Assembly (NCBI RefSeq): GCF_030547425.1
Contig: NZ_JAUORH010000009.1
Span: 62,001 to 126,000, forward strand
Direction: 5' to 3'
Origin: Tenacibaculum sp. 1_MG-2023
GTDB lineage: Bacteria > Bacteroidota > Bacteroidia > Flavobacteriales > Flavobacteriaceae
Length of the DNA stretch: 64,000 nucleotides
Shown: piece by piece, positions 15,850-25,730 of the stretch
Position numbering within the stretch: the stretch's first letter is position 1
How the letters are laid out: each line of letters begins with the position of its first letter
Made by a program: the position numbers and the translations under genes
Notes under the pieces: model-generated
Database searches by the model: none
What the model was told of the DNA's origin: nothing
What the model saw: the letters and a program-made list of their open reading frames with translations, nothing else

Positions 15850-17490
15850 ATGGCATCACTTAATCCCCTTAGTGGTAACTTAGATTTAAGAAAAGCTAAG
15901 CATCTACTTAGGCGTGCTACCTTTAATTACACTAAAGATCAATTAGATGTATTTACAGGTATGACTGCAACTGAAGCTATTGATAGTCTAACTATTGATT
16001 CTCCACACACACTTCAAGAACCTTATGATCCTCTTCCTGAAGGTAGTCCAGATGAATTTTGGACTTCTTCACCTACATTGCCTAAAGATTTTGAGGGACA
16101 AACTAGAAAACGTGCCATAGTTGCAGGATGGTGGTGGTACAATGCCATAAATCAAGTTAGCTTAAAACACAAATTGTCATTTTTCTTTCACACCTGTTTT
16201 ACCGTTTCAAAAGATGGTGGTTCTGGTGCTGCTACCTATTTTTATGATTATTTGCGATTACTAGATTTTTATGCTTTAGGAAATATAAAAACCTTAGCAA
16301 AAAAAATCACCTTAGATAGTTCTATGCTGTACTATTTAGATAATCATAGGAATAATAAATACAACCCTAATGAAAATTATGCTAGAGAATACTTAGAACT
16401 TTTTACTATTTTAAGAGGAGAGCAAATTGGCCCGGGCAATTACACTAACTATACAGAAGAAGATATACAAGAAGCTGCAAAAGTGTTTTCTGGATTTAAA
16501 ATAGAAGAAAACAGAAGTATTATTGATCCTGATACAGGAATTCCGATGGGTTATGTAAACTTTGAACAACATAATTCCGATAATAAAACATTTAGTAACG
16601 CTTTTAACAATCAAACCATTACTGGTAGAGAAACTACTACTGAAATATTTGAGGAATTAGATGATTTTGTTGAAATGGTTTTTGCCCAACAAGAAACCGC
16701 AAAAGCTTACTGTAGAAAGCTATATCGTTATTTTGTAAAAAGTAAATGGGATGATGAAGTTGAAACAGATATTATTACCCCATTAGCAGACTTGTTAATT
16801 GCAAATGATTTTGAAATAGTTCCTGTGGTAAGAACCCTGCTTTCTAGTCAACATTTTTACGATGCTGACGATAGTATTGCTACAGATGAAACAATAGGAA
16901 GCATTATTAAAAGCCCACTACAATTAGTATCTGAAATATGTTCATTATTTAATGCATCCATTCCAGATCCTACTAGTAATCCTTTAGAATATTATCATAT
17001 TTTTTTCAAAAGGTTTATACATGATAACTATTTTGTTACATCAGGTATGGATCTTTTCAGTCCTTTTGATGTAGCTGGTTACCATGCATATTTTCAAGAA
17101 CCCGATTTTGATAGATATTGGTTTTCGTCCAATACAATTATAGGAAGATATAGTCTTATTGAAAGTTTAATTCAAGGAGTAAATACTATTGGTTCGGGTG
17201 AAATTTCTGCAACAATAGATACGGTATTATTTGTAAGAAATAACATCACAGGCGCTCAAGATCCTAATGTATTAATATCTGAAATGGCCAATTTATTGTA
17301 CCCAGAAGCTATTGATACTGATAGAGTAAACTATTTTAAACAGTTTTTGGTAGAAGATGGCTTTCCAGATTATTATTGGACTGGTATATGGAATAGATAT
17401 TTAAATGATAACGACAATTTTACTGTAAAAACTCGTATTGATGCTTTAGTTACTGCCATGATTAATGCAGCTGAATTTCAATTAATGTAA
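15850..17490 (+). CDS. DUF1800 domain-containing protein
   Basis: 546 residues matching the DUF1800 family: 'LRKAKHLLRRATFNYTKDQLD', 'AIVAGWWWYNAINQVSLKHKLSFFFHTCFTV', 'LDNHRNNKYNPNENYAREYLELFTI' (a hallmark), 'YTEEDIQEAAKVFSGFK', 'AKAYCRKLYRYFVKSKW'. DUF1800 and DUF1501 genes are commonly paired and their products are exported, but the biochemical role is not known. Two bases separate it from the DUF1501 gene. No classical signal peptide is visible at the chosen ATG. Confidence 0.92.
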   Translation: MASLNPLSGNLDLRKAKHLLRRATFNYTKDQLDVFTGMTATEAIDSLTIDSPHTLQEPYDPLPEGSPDEFWTSSPTLPKDFEGQTRKRAIVAGWWWYNAINQVSLKHKLSFFFHTCFTVSKDGGSGAATYFYDYLRLLDFYALGNIKTLAKKITLDSSMLYYLDNHRNNKYNPNENYAREYLELFTILRGEQIGPGNYTNYTEEDIQEAAKVFSGFKIEENRSIIDPDTGIPMGYVNFEQHNSDNKTFSNAFNNQTITGRETTTEIFEELDDFVEMVFAQQETAKAYCRKLYRYFVKSKWDDEVETDIITPLADLLIANDFEIVPVVRTLLSSQHFYDADDSIATDETIGSIIKSPLQLVSEICSLFNASIPDPTSNPLEYYHIFFKRFIHDNYFVTSGMDLFSPFDVAGYHAYFQEPDFDRYWFSSNTIIGRYSLIESLIQGVNTIGSGEISATIDTVLFVRNNITGAQDPNVLISEMANLLYPEAIDTDRVNYFKQFLVEDGFPDYYWTGIWNRYLNDNDNFTVKTRIDALVTAMINAAEFQLM

Positions 17491-17492
17491 TT

Positions 17493-19124
17493 ATGAAAAG
17501 AAGAAACTTTATAAAACTTTCGGCAACAGCTTCAGCAATTAGTTTAACACCATTTCAACTGCAGGCTGCATTAAAAACATTTATGCCGTATATAGATTGC
17601 CCAGATATTTCTAATAGAAAACTAGTGCTCGTAAATTTATCTGGAGGAAATGATGGTTTAAACACCATTGTACCGCTAAATCAGTATGACATTTACAGTA
17701 ACCTAAGACCTAAAATAAAAGTTCCGGTTACAGGAAGTAATCAATACATTACGTTAGACAGAACACTTATAAACAACCAGCAAATAGGTTTACATCCAGC
17801 ACTTACAGGTATTAAAAGCTTATACGATAGAGGTTGGGTACGAATCATGCAATCTGTAGGATATCCGTCACAAAACAAAAGTCATTTTAGATCTAATGAT
17901 TTATATTTAACAGGAAACGATGGAAATAGTGTTTTAAACGGGTCTAGCACAGGTTGGATAGGACGCTTTATGGAACGTTATTATTCAAGTTTAGTTACAC
18001 AAAACTTCCCTATTGCCATAGAGATTGGTGCGGTTAATAGATCGCTAGGCTTCCATTCTCAAGAAGCTCATAATTTATCTTTAAACCTTTCAAGGCAAGA
18101 TCCAAATAACTTTTATTCTATTGTTAATGGGTTATTAGGTGAGGCACCTTTAAATTATCCAGATTCAGATTATGGAGACCAATTACGATTTTTAACAGGT
18201 ATCGATTCGTCTACAGACACGTATTCTGAAGCTATTTCTACTGCTTTTGGTAAAGGTACAAATGCTTCAACGTATCCAGATAATGACTTATCTAATCAAT
18301 TAAAAACAGTAGCTCGATTAATAAGTGGCGATTTAAAAACCAAAATATACATGGTGCATATTCATGGTTTTGATACACACGATTCGCAAGTTCAAGGAGG
18401 TGGAGAAGTTATTGGTTCGCATTACAATTTACTTTCAGAATTATCTGGTGCTATGGAAGCTTTTATGAATGATTTAAATAGTCAAAATTTAGCAGATGAT
18501 GTGGTAGGACTTACCTTTTCTGAGTTTGGTAGAAAAGCTGCAGAAAACGGAAATTTAGGTACAGACCATGGTGAAATAGCACCTATGTTTATTTTTGGTA
18601 AACCTGTTAAAGGAGGTGTATCTGGAACCAATCCAGATTTGTCTGAAGCTACTAGCGCTAATAATTTTCAACTTACAACGGTTCAGTATGACTACAGACA
18701 AACATTTGCTACATTACTTCAAAACTTTTTGGGTGCAAATGATGCTATTATTGATGAAACCTTTTTTAACCATACCTTAAACGACAGTTTTGTTAATTTA
18801 AAAGTAGGTGATATTTTAAAATCTGAGTTTGATATTTCTCTAGGATGTATTCCTAATCAAAATGATAACTTTCAAGAAAACAAAAAATGGTTACTGTATC
18901 CTAATCCTTTTAAAAACACCATTAATTTATCTAGTATTGAATATCTAGAATCCGTTTCATATAAAATTTATGATAGTTCTGGAGCCTTTTTAATGAGTAG
19001 AACAGACCGTTTAGTTAACGGTAAAGCAACCATCGATTTATTTAACCTTAGTAGTGGTGTTTATTTTTTTGAAATTATGCTATCTAATGGTAGTAATGAA
19101 GTTCATAAAGCCATTAAAATATAA
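17493..19124 (+). CDS. DUF1501 protein with type IX secretion C-terminal domain
   Basis: 543 residues. N-terminal Tat-like signal 'MKRRNFIKLSATASAISLTPFQLQA' region (RR-N-F-I-K), then DUF1501, an alkaline-phosphatase-superfamily domain ('KLVLVNLSGGNDGLNTIVPL', 'IHGFDTHDSQ', 'LTFSEFGRKAAENGNLGTDHGEIAPMFIFG'). The last 80 residues are a T9SS type A sorting domain: 'WLLYPNPFKNTINL', 'YKIYDSSGAFL', 'IDLFNLSSGVYFFEI', ending in HKAIKI. So the protein is predicted to be secreted or surface-attached. Partner of the DUF1800 gene. Confidence 0.92.
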   Translation: MKRRNFIKLSATASAISLTPFQLQAALKTFMPYIDCPDISNRKLVLVNLSGGNDGLNTIVPLNQYDIYSNLRPKIKVPVTGSNQYITLDRTLINNQQIGLHPALTGIKSLYDRGWVRIMQSVGYPSQNKSHFRSNDLYLTGNDGNSVLNGSSTGWIGRFMERYYSSLVTQNFPIAIEIGAVNRSLGFHSQEAHNLSLNLSRQDPNNFYSIVNGLLGEAPLNYPDSDYGDQLRFLTGIDSSTDTYSEAISTAFGKGTNASTYPDNDLSNQLKTVARLISGDLKTKIYMVHIHGFDTHDSQVQGGGEVIGSHYNLLSELSGAMEAFMNDLNSQNLADDVVGLTFSEFGRKAAENGNLGTDHGEIAPMFIFGKPVKGGVSGTNPDLSEATSANNFQLTTVQYDYRQTFATLLQNFLGANDAIIDETFFNHTLNDSFVNLKVGDILKSEFDISLGCIPNQNDNFQENKKWLLYPNPFKNTINLSSIEYLESVSYKIYDSSGAFLMSRTDRLVNGKATIDLFNLSSGVYFFEIMLSNGSNEVHKAIKI

Positions 19125-19131
19125 TTTATTA

Positions 19132-19917
19132 ATGATTATGAAAGCAATAAAAGTACTAGTAAAGTCAATCATTTTTTTATTTTTAATATCCTCTTGTAAT
19201 GAGCCTTATATTAAATTCTCAAGCAATAATCAGGTAGTAAATGATACTGATACCATTGATAAAAAATTATGGTTACTAAAACACAGAAGGTACCAAGAGC
19301 CAGGAATATACCTTTACAACGAAACAAGTGGAGTATTGGAAAAAGAACTGGAGTTACCTAAAAATTTAGAATCTCCGCATGCCATAGCATTCGATGGTAA
19401 GTTTTTGTGGGTTGGTGGTATTGGCGAAGAAGAATCAATATATCAAATCGATCCACATACGGGTGCAATAATTTCTGAAATTCCAAACATAAGAACAGAA
19501 GGTATTGCTGTTGATGGAGATTACATATATTATTCAGTTTATGAAACGAATATTATTAATAAGATTGATAAAAATGGAAAATTTGTTGAAGAAATAGTAA
19601 CACAAAATGCTTCACTTAGCATTCCTGATATAGCTATCGATGGTAATAAATTATACTACTTACGTTATACTGTAACAGCCCCCATAGTTAAACTAAACTT
19701 ATCTAACAAAAATGAAAGTTTCATTCCACTTTCTGGAAGCATCGACACTTATTGCTTAACTATTTTCAATAGTGAAATTATTGGTGTAACGCTACTTAAT
19801 GGTATAAGTCGATTTAAGCAAAGTTCTGGCGATTTTATTTCTTCTAATGCTACTGGTATTGAGGGATGGATAACAGCAATTGCTCCCCATTATGAAACGA
19901 TAGAATCTGAACAATAA
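19132..19917 (+). CDS. Beta-propeller-like lipoprotein, unknown function
   Basis: About 261 residues from ATG 19132 (or 19138); upstream in-frame codons overlap the DUF1501 gene and are rejected. SpII signal 'IIFLFLISSCNEP'. The body has repeated propeller-like strands ('KLWLLKHRRYQEPGIYLYN', 'HAIAFDGKFLWVGGIG', 'IYQIDPHTGAIISEI', 'EGIAVDGDYIYYSVYE'), as in NHL/YncE-like proteins. Third gene of the DUF1800 operon (7-base gap). Probably anchored in the envelope; ligand unknown. Confidence 0.8.
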   Translation: MIMKAIKVLVKSIIFLFLISSCNEPYIKFSSNNQVVNDTDTIDKKLWLLKHRRYQEPGIYLYNETSGVLEKELELPKNLESPHAIAFDGKFLWVGGIGEEESIYQIDPHTGAIISEIPNIRTEGIAVDGDYIYYSVYETNIINKIDKNGKFVEEIVTQNASLSIPDIAIDGNKLYYLRYTVTAPIVKLNLSNKNESFIPLSGSIDTYCLTIFNSEIIGVTLLNGISRFKQSSGDFISSNATGIEGWITAIAPHYETIESEQ

Positions 19918-20322
19918 CATTTAAAAGATTTTTTGTTATATAAAGAATTCCTTAATAGGTAATTGAAATCAATTTATTTTATAATTTAAAACTTCTAATA
20001 AAAAAGCCTTTATATAACAAAAGTAAATGTTTAACAATTGTAAAACTGACAAAAACTTAATTTTTAATGACTTATTCTCTGGTTCTGCTTTTTTTACAAA
20101 ATCATAAATAATTATTTTATTCAAAAAAATAAGTTCTGCAACAGCTACAATTACTAAAAAAGTTATTCAAAGATTTTCTTGTTTAAAAAAAACATAGGCA
20201 TTTAAATGTTTAAGTCTATTTATAAACTAAAGGTAAAAAAACTAACTTAACAACATATGAAAACAGTTTAAAATAACGTCTGGATTAGCATCGACAGGAA
20301 AACAATTCTCATTCATAATGCA
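19918..20322. other. Intergenic region after the DUF1800 operon
   Basis: 405 AT-rich bases with no ORF of note. An inverted repeat (TTTTGTTATATAAAG at 19931-19945 and CTTTATATAACAAAA in 20009-20024) lies close to the operon end and may act as a weak terminator; its left arm contains ATTTTTTGTTATAT, a 14-mer also present at 15808-15821 before the operon. Confidence 0.5.
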
Positions 20323-22428
20323 CTAACCTTTCCTTTGTAAAATGGTCAATCCTACTCGTATTTTTTCATATGGGACTTTCTCTCCTAAAAACTCAAAATA
20401 AGGTTTTAAAGCTGTTTCATTTTTCAATACTTTTTTCGCATTTGCCACCAAAGCTAATGTATCTGCCTCTATAAACTCATCCAAACTCACATCTTTTCCG
20501 TCTAGATATAACTTAGATAAATGAGAAAAAATAGTAGTAGGTTTTAATCCACGATTCTCTGCTATTTCTTCAACTGTAAACCCTTCTTTATATAACTTAA
20601 ACGTTTCTAAAGTGGTATCTTTTTTAGTTTTCTTCTTTTCGTTTAAAAAAGTTTTGATTTCTTCCATAAACTCAGCTCCATACACTTCTAACTTTCGCTG
20701 TCCCACTCCACTTATTGCTAGAAATTCTTCGTCAGATTGTGGTCTTTCGTTTTCTATTTCTTTAAGTGTAGCATCATTAAAAACCAAATAGGCTGCAATA
20801 TCTTCTTCTTGAGCAATGCGATAACGCAGTTTTCTCAAACGCTCAAACAATGTATCCTTAACTGCTTTTTTCTTTTTCTCTTTTGTTACCGTTTTTACTT
20901 CTTTTGTAAACTCCACTGGTGTTGTTAATTGTACTTTTTCTCCTTCAAAAAGCACTTTATTTGAGAACTCAGTAAGTTGCAAACTATTATTTAAATGAAA
21001 AGCAATTTGACAATACCCCTGATTGGTTAACTGAATTAAATAATGCTGCCAATCTCTCCAAGAAATATCATTCCCTACACCATAAGTTTTTAGCTTATCG
21101 TAATTCTTATCTAACACAGCCGCATTTTTTGCACCTCTTAGTACATCAATCACCATACCCATTCCTTCTTTTCCTTGCAATCTATAAATAGCTGACAATC
21201 CTTTTTGGGCAATAACTGTTCCATCAAAAAATTGGGGAGGATTCTTGCACACATCACAGTTCCCACAATTTTCTTCTATCAATTCTCCAAAATAACTCAA
21301 AAGTATTTTTCTTCGGCAAACAGTGGCTTCAGTAAATTGCTTCATCCGCTCTAGTTTTGCCTCCTGTACTTCTTTATTTCCTGTATTTTCTATAAACTGA
21401 CGTAACTGAATAACATCTGCATAGCTATGAAATAATAAGGCATTCGCTGGCAAACCATCTCGTCCAGAACGTCCAATCTCTTGATAATAGCCTTCGATAT
21501 TTTTGGGCATATTGTAATGAATTACCCAACGAACATTCGATTTATCGATTCCCATTCCAAAAGCAATCGTAGCACAAACTACCTCACAATCGTCTTTTAT
21601 AAATGCTTCTTGTGTTTTTGCTCTTTCCTCAAAAGGTAATCCAGCATGGTAAGCTTTAGCATCAACATTATTTTGTTGTAGCTTTTTTGCTAATTGCTCA
21701 GTAGCTTTTCTACTCAAACAATAAATAATCCCCGCTTCATTAGGCCTTCTTTGAATAAACTTAATAATTTGTTGTACTCTATCATTCGCAGGACGCACCT
21801 CTAATGCGATATTCTCTCTATTAAAAGAACTTATAAATTGTGCTGCATTTGGAACAGATAATTGTTCTAAAATATCTTGCTGGGTTGCTTTATCTGCTGT
21901 AGCTGTTAATGCTACTATTGGAGTTTCTGGTAACGATTTTTTAAGAAATGCTAATTGTTTATAGGAAGGACGAAAATCATGTCCCCATGCAGAAATACAG
22001 TGCGCCTCATCAACCGCTATGCAACTTATATAAGATTGGTTCAATACATTTTGAAGCAATGATAAACTTTCAGGAGCAACATATAATAGTTTTATACTTT
22101 TTGAAGCTATTGCATCAAATACTTGTTGCTGTTCTTCAGTTGATTGACTACTGTTAAAAAAAGTAGCAGAAATCCCATTTGCTTTTAAGCTATCTACTTG
22201 ATCTTTCATCAAAGCAATTAATGGAGAAATTACCAATGTAACTCCTTCAAAAAATAATGCTGGTAATTGGTAACAAATAGACTTTCCTCCTCCTGTTGGC
22301 ATAATAACCAACGTATCTTTTTTTGCTAAAATATTTTCGATAATAGCTTGTTGCTCTAAACGAAAACTATCGTATCCAAAATTTACCTTTAATTTTTCTA
22401 ACAATTCTTGTTCTGTAATCTGCATCAT
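20323..22428 (-). CDS. recQ: ATP-dependent DNA helicase RecQ
   Basis: 701 residues in the order DEAD helicase (Walker A 'MPTGGGKSICYQLPAL', Walker B 'VDEAHCISAWGHDFRPSY', 'LTATAD'), helicase C ('GIIYCLSRKATEQLA', 'ATIAFGMGIDKSNVRWVIHYNMPKNIEGYYQEIGRSGRDG'), zinc-binding RQC ('VCRRKILLSYFGE', 'NCGNCDVC'), winged helix, HRDC ('DEEFLAISGVGQRKLEVYG') and a C-terminal helix-turn-helix ('LYKEGFTVEEIAENRGLKPTTIFSHL'). It unwinds DNA 3' to 5' in recombination repair. The start is MMQ at 22428; the second Met is equally likely. Confidence 0.96.
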   Translation of the reverse strand: MMQITEQELLEKLKVNFGYDSFRLEQQAIIENILAKKDTLVIMPTGGGKSICYQLPALFFEGVTLVISPLIALMKDQVDSLKANGISATFFNSSQSTEEQQQVFDAIASKSIKLLYVAPESLSLLQNVLNQSYISCIAVDEAHCISAWGHDFRPSYKQLAFLKKSLPETPIVALTATADKATQQDILEQLSVPNAAQFISSFNRENIALEVRPANDRVQQIIKFIQRRPNEAGIIYCLSRKATEQLAKKLQQNNVDAKAYHAGLPFEERAKTQEAFIKDDCEVVCATIAFGMGIDKSNVRWVIHYNMPKNIEGYYQEIGRSGRDGLPANALLFHSYADVIQLRQFIENTGNKEVQEAKLERMKQFTEATVCRRKILLSYFGELIEENCGNCDVCKNPPQFFDGTVIAQKGLSAIYRLQGKEGMGMVIDVLRGAKNAAVLDKNYDKLKTYGVGNDISWRDWQHYLIQLTNQGYCQIAFHLNNSLQLTEFSNKVLFEGEKVQLTTPVEFTKEVKTVTKEKKKKAVKDTLFERLRKLRYRIAQEEDIAAYLVFNDATLKEIENERPQSDEEFLAISGVGQRKLEVYGAEFMEEIKTFLNEKKKTKKDTTLETFKLYKEGFTVEEIAENRGLKPTTIFSHLSKLYLDGKDVSLDEFIEADTLALVANAKKVLKNETALKPYFEFLGEKVPYEKIRVGLTILQRKG

Positions 22429-22443
22429 TTTGCAAAAATAGGA

Positions 22444-22482
22444 ATAAAAAAAGCGCAGAGTTTAAACTCTACGCTTGATCTT
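22444..22482 (-). terminator. Terminator between the tricorn-like gene and recQ
   Basis: Minus strand: stem AAGCG-AGAGTTT / AAACTCT-CGCTT with one A-C mismatch, followed by TTTTTTT. It should end the tricorn-like transcript before recQ. Confidence 0.75.
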
Positions 22483-22496
22483 ATTTTTAGTTCTTA

Positions 22497-25400
22497 TTAC
22501 TTAATATCTTGTAACAATACCTCCACTGCTTTTTTTAACTGAGCATCTTCTCCTCTATCTTTCCACCCTGGTGCATTTTTCACTAAGTAATCTGGTACTG
22601 CAGGTGCTTCGTTCTCCATGTTTTCTCCTGTTTTCTTTACAAACCATGCTCTAAAGGGCATACGAATCATTCCGTTAGCTAATCGCTTACCTCCTGTAGA
22701 AACAACAGCTCCAAAAGTTGGCTGACCAACTAATTTACCTAACTCTAAACTTTTGAATGCATGTGAAAAAATTTCAGCATTTGAATAACTATTCTCATTA
22801 CATAATGCTACCACTGGTTTTGTGTTTACCGATAAAATAGCTCGCTCATTAAACGGGTAGTTATCTGCAAACTTTTGATGATTTTTCAAACTCTTTGCTG
22901 CTCCTCTTGGAACAGTATATGCATGTTGATCTACATTTAACACTGCCATTAATCGGTCGGTAGTCCATCCTCCACCATTGTAACGCACATCTATTACAAT
23001 TCCTTTTTTACCATATCCGCTAGCTTTTAATTCACGTTCGAAACGCTCAAAACTTGGCATGTTCATTCCTTGAATATGAATATACCCTAATTGACCGTTA
23101 GAATATTCATTTACTAACTTTTTTCTAGAATTTACCCATTCCTCATATTGTAAACTTCTTAGCGACCTTTCTGGGCGTAATACTACATCTTTACCGTTAT
23201 TTAAACTCAGTAAAATCTCTTTTGATTGTGTATTCTTTAGTAAGCTGTAAAAATTCGTATTCTTTTTAATTTCTTGTCCATTAACTTCCGTGATAATATC
23301 ACCAACTTTTAACTTACTCGTTGATTTATCTGCTACTGAATTTGGTAACACATAAGAAACCTTTACACCTTTTTTAGTGTTTTCTACTTCTAACCCTAAT
23401 ACGCCAACTTTATCACTTGTATTTCTTGGCGCACTTCCACGGTATCCCATATGACTCGCATTCAACTGTCCTAACAACAAATTAAACATATAGGTATAAT
23501 CTTCGTGTGTGGTTGCTGACAATACCCAAGGCTTGTACCTCTTTACTAAAGCATTCCAATTATACCCATGAAATTCTGGATCGTAAAAACCTGCAGTTAA
23601 TGCTCGTATACCTTCTTCAAAAACTTGCTTATACTCCTCTGATTTATTAGTAGTATAAGTTGCACTGTGAGGCAATCTTGTTACTTTATCAGATTTTGTA
23701 TTTAACTCAACTAATTTTCCTCTAGAAGTGAAATAAATTTTCCCTTTGTTTTCAGTAAAGTTTCGTGCATTAGCAACTCCTTTCACTAATTTTGGCTTAC
23801 TACCATCCCATTTAACTTTATACGTACTTCTTTTTTCTGTAGCAGGGTTGGTTGCTGAAAAATAAATGAAATCACTATCTGCACTAAACACAGGACTATA
23901 CTCATCATCTTGTAAAGAAGTAACCTGTACTAAACGGTCGTAAATTTTATCTTCATCTATTTTTACAACTACTTTTTTCTTCTTTTTCTTTCCTTTTTTT
24001 GCGTCTTTCTCTTTAGAAGATTCTTCTTTCTTCTCAGGATAATAAGCTCCTTCTTCGTGATCTAGTTTTGACTTTTCCCAATCTGATTTTTCCAACCAAA
24101 CCATCCAAACATCGTAATTGATTCCGCTTCTATTTGATAAAAATACTAACTTTTTTCCGTCAGCACTCCAAACTGGATTACGGTCACTTCTAGGATGCAT
24201 CGATACATTCATTTTAGTAGAAGGTTTTTCTATAGATTGAATAAAAATTTCGCTATCAAAATTTAAGTCTTCTTGAGAATAGGCGATGTATTTACTGTCT
24301 GGACTCCATGAAACTCCTTCAGCAGCTGCCCAAGAATTGGAGTACTCTTTAGCATTTGTTATCTTTCCTTTTTTAATATCAGCAATCATTAAAATCCCTC
24401 TTCCTACCTGATAAGCTATCTTCTTTCCATCAGGAGAAACTAAAGAATACTCAATATCTTCTTTACTATTTGTTAGTTTAGAAACTTTTGTTTTTAAACT
24501 ACGGTGTAACCCCACTAAAGTATCTGTAGAAACGGCACTATACAATTGATAAACTCCATCTCTATCAGAAGAAAAAACAACTGTTTTATCATCTAACCAC
24601 TGTGGATTTATATCTCTATATGGATGCTTACTTACATTGTTTGAGTGCTTCTTTTCTTTATTATTCTCCTTTACAAAGATTTCTCCATTAATTTCTAGTG
24701 CTACGTTTTTTCCGTTAGGTGAAACTGCATAATTGCTAATATTTCCCGAAACTGTTTTAGTTTCTTCTTCTTCAAAACGATTATCTGAAACAATATCTAA
24801 GTTAATTTTTTGAGTTTTTCCATTTTCTAACTTGAAAATATCTGCCCCACTAGTATAAACAATCGTTCCATTGTTACTTACTGAAAATGTTTGTACACCG
24901 TCTTTTGTTTGTCTCGTTAATTGAGTAGCTGTACCATTGGCTGTTCCATTTGCAGAAATTGCTTGTTTATAAATATTATAGCGTCCACTTTTTGCTCCGA
25001 TGTAGTATAAATTCCCCGCGGTATCCCAAACAGGAGAGTGATCATTCTTGTTACTCCTCGTTATTTGATGATATTCATTTGTTTCAGTATTATAAACCCA
25101 AATATCACGTTGCGCAGAACCAGAATAATCTTCACGAGCAATACGACATGCTCCTTTGGTAAAAGCGATTAATTTTCCGTTAGGAGATACTGAAGCCATT
25201 TCACCATAAGCAGTTAATAATCGACGAGGTGTTTCTCCCTTTTCATTAACTACATACATTTGTTTATCCCACTCTGGACCTCTTAACACGCGACCAGTCG
25301 TAAAAACGATATCTCCTTCTTTTGTCCAATCTGTAGGAACATTGGCTGTTGGGTAGTATGTTAACTGTTTTGGAACTCCTCCTTTTATAGAAGTTACAAA

Positions 25401-25664
25401 TACATTATCATTTCCCTTTCTATTTGATGAAAATGCAATTTCAGTTCCTGTTTCATTCCAAACAGGGTTACTTTCGTAACCTTTGTGAATTGTTAACCTT
25501 TTTGTTTGCTGATTGTTAAAGTTATATAGCCAAATATCGCCATAATAACTAAATGCCATTTGAGAAGCATCAGGGCTTATCACTGGCTTACGAACTAACG
25601 TCTGCTGAGCAAATAAAAAATTACTTGCTATTAAAGCCACCCCTAAGAATATCTTTTTAGTCAT
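22497..25664 (-). CDS. Tricorn-like S41 peptidase with beta-propeller and PDZ domain
   Basis: 1055 residues, secreted: signal 'MTKKIFLGVALIASNFLFAQ'. Two propeller blocks (TolB-like WD repeats: 'PVISPDASQMAFSYYGDIWLYN', 'NPVWNETGTEIAFSSNRKGN', 'YSPVFSADSDFIYFSA') lead to a tricorn C1 region, a PDZ domain (about 770-840, 'VGDIITEVNGQEIKKN') and an S41 tail peptidase: 'QLGYIHIQGMNMPSFERF', 'IVIDVRYNGGGWTTDRL', nucleophile Ser in 'ALCNENSYSNAEIFSHAF'. It probably degrades peptides in the periplasm. A Lys/Glu-rich low-complexity insert near residues 540-570 is notable. Confidence 0.93.
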   Translation of the reverse strand: MTKKIFLGVALIASNFLFAQQTLVRKPVISPDASQMAFSYYGDIWLYNFNNQQTKRLTIHKGYESNPVWNETGTEIAFSSNRKGNDNVFVTSIKGGVPKQLTYYPTANVPTDWTKEGDIVFTTGRVLRGPEWDKQMYVVNEKGETPRRLLTAYGEMASVSPNGKLIAFTKGACRIAREDYSGSAQRDIWVYNTETNEYHQITRSNKNDHSPVWDTAGNLYYIGAKSGRYNIYKQAISANGTANGTATQLTRQTKDGVQTFSVSNNGTIVYTSGADIFKLENGKTQKINLDIVSDNRFEEEETKTVSGNISNYAVSPNGKNVALEINGEIFVKENNKEKKHSNNVSKHPYRDINPQWLDDKTVVFSSDRDGVYQLYSAVSTDTLVGLHRSLKTKVSKLTNSKEDIEYSLVSPDGKKIAYQVGRGILMIADIKKGKITNAKEYSNSWAAAEGVSWSPDSKYIAYSQEDLNFDSEIFIQSIEKPSTKMNVSMHPRSDRNPVWSADGKKLVFLSNRSGINYDVWMVWLEKSDWEKSKLDHEEGAYYPEKKEESSKEKDAKKGKKKKKKVVVKIDEDKIYDRLVQVTSLQDDEYSPVFSADSDFIYFSATNPATEKRSTYKVKWDGSKPKLVKGVANARNFTENKGKIYFTSRGKLVELNTKSDKVTRLPHSATYTTNKSEEYKQVFEEGIRALTAGFYDPEFHGYNWNALVKRYKPWVLSATTHEDYTYMFNLLLGQLNASHMGYRGSAPRNTSDKVGVLGLEVENTKKGVKVSYVLPNSVADKSTSKLKVGDIITEVNGQEIKKNTNFYSLLKNTQSKEILLSLNNGKDVVLRPERSLRSLQYEEWVNSRKKLVNEYSNGQLGYIHIQGMNMPSFERFERELKASGYGKKGIVIDVRYNGGGWTTDRLMAVLNVDQHAYTVPRGAAKSLKNHQKFADNYPFNERAILSVNTKPVVALCNENSYSNAEIFSHAFKSLELGKLVGQPTFGAVVSTGGKRLANGMIRMPFRAWFVKKTGENMENEAPAVPDYLVKNAPGWKDRGEDAQLKKAVEVLLQDIK

Positions 25665-25730
25665 GTTATTTGATTTTAAATGACCAAATTAGCTCTTTAC
25701 GACTAAAACTATAATAAAATTAGGAATATA

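Noticed and set aside
19054..19131. Upstream extension of the propeller lipoprotein
   Set aside because: It overlaps the T9SS domain of the DUF1501 gene in another frame and would bury the SpII signal.
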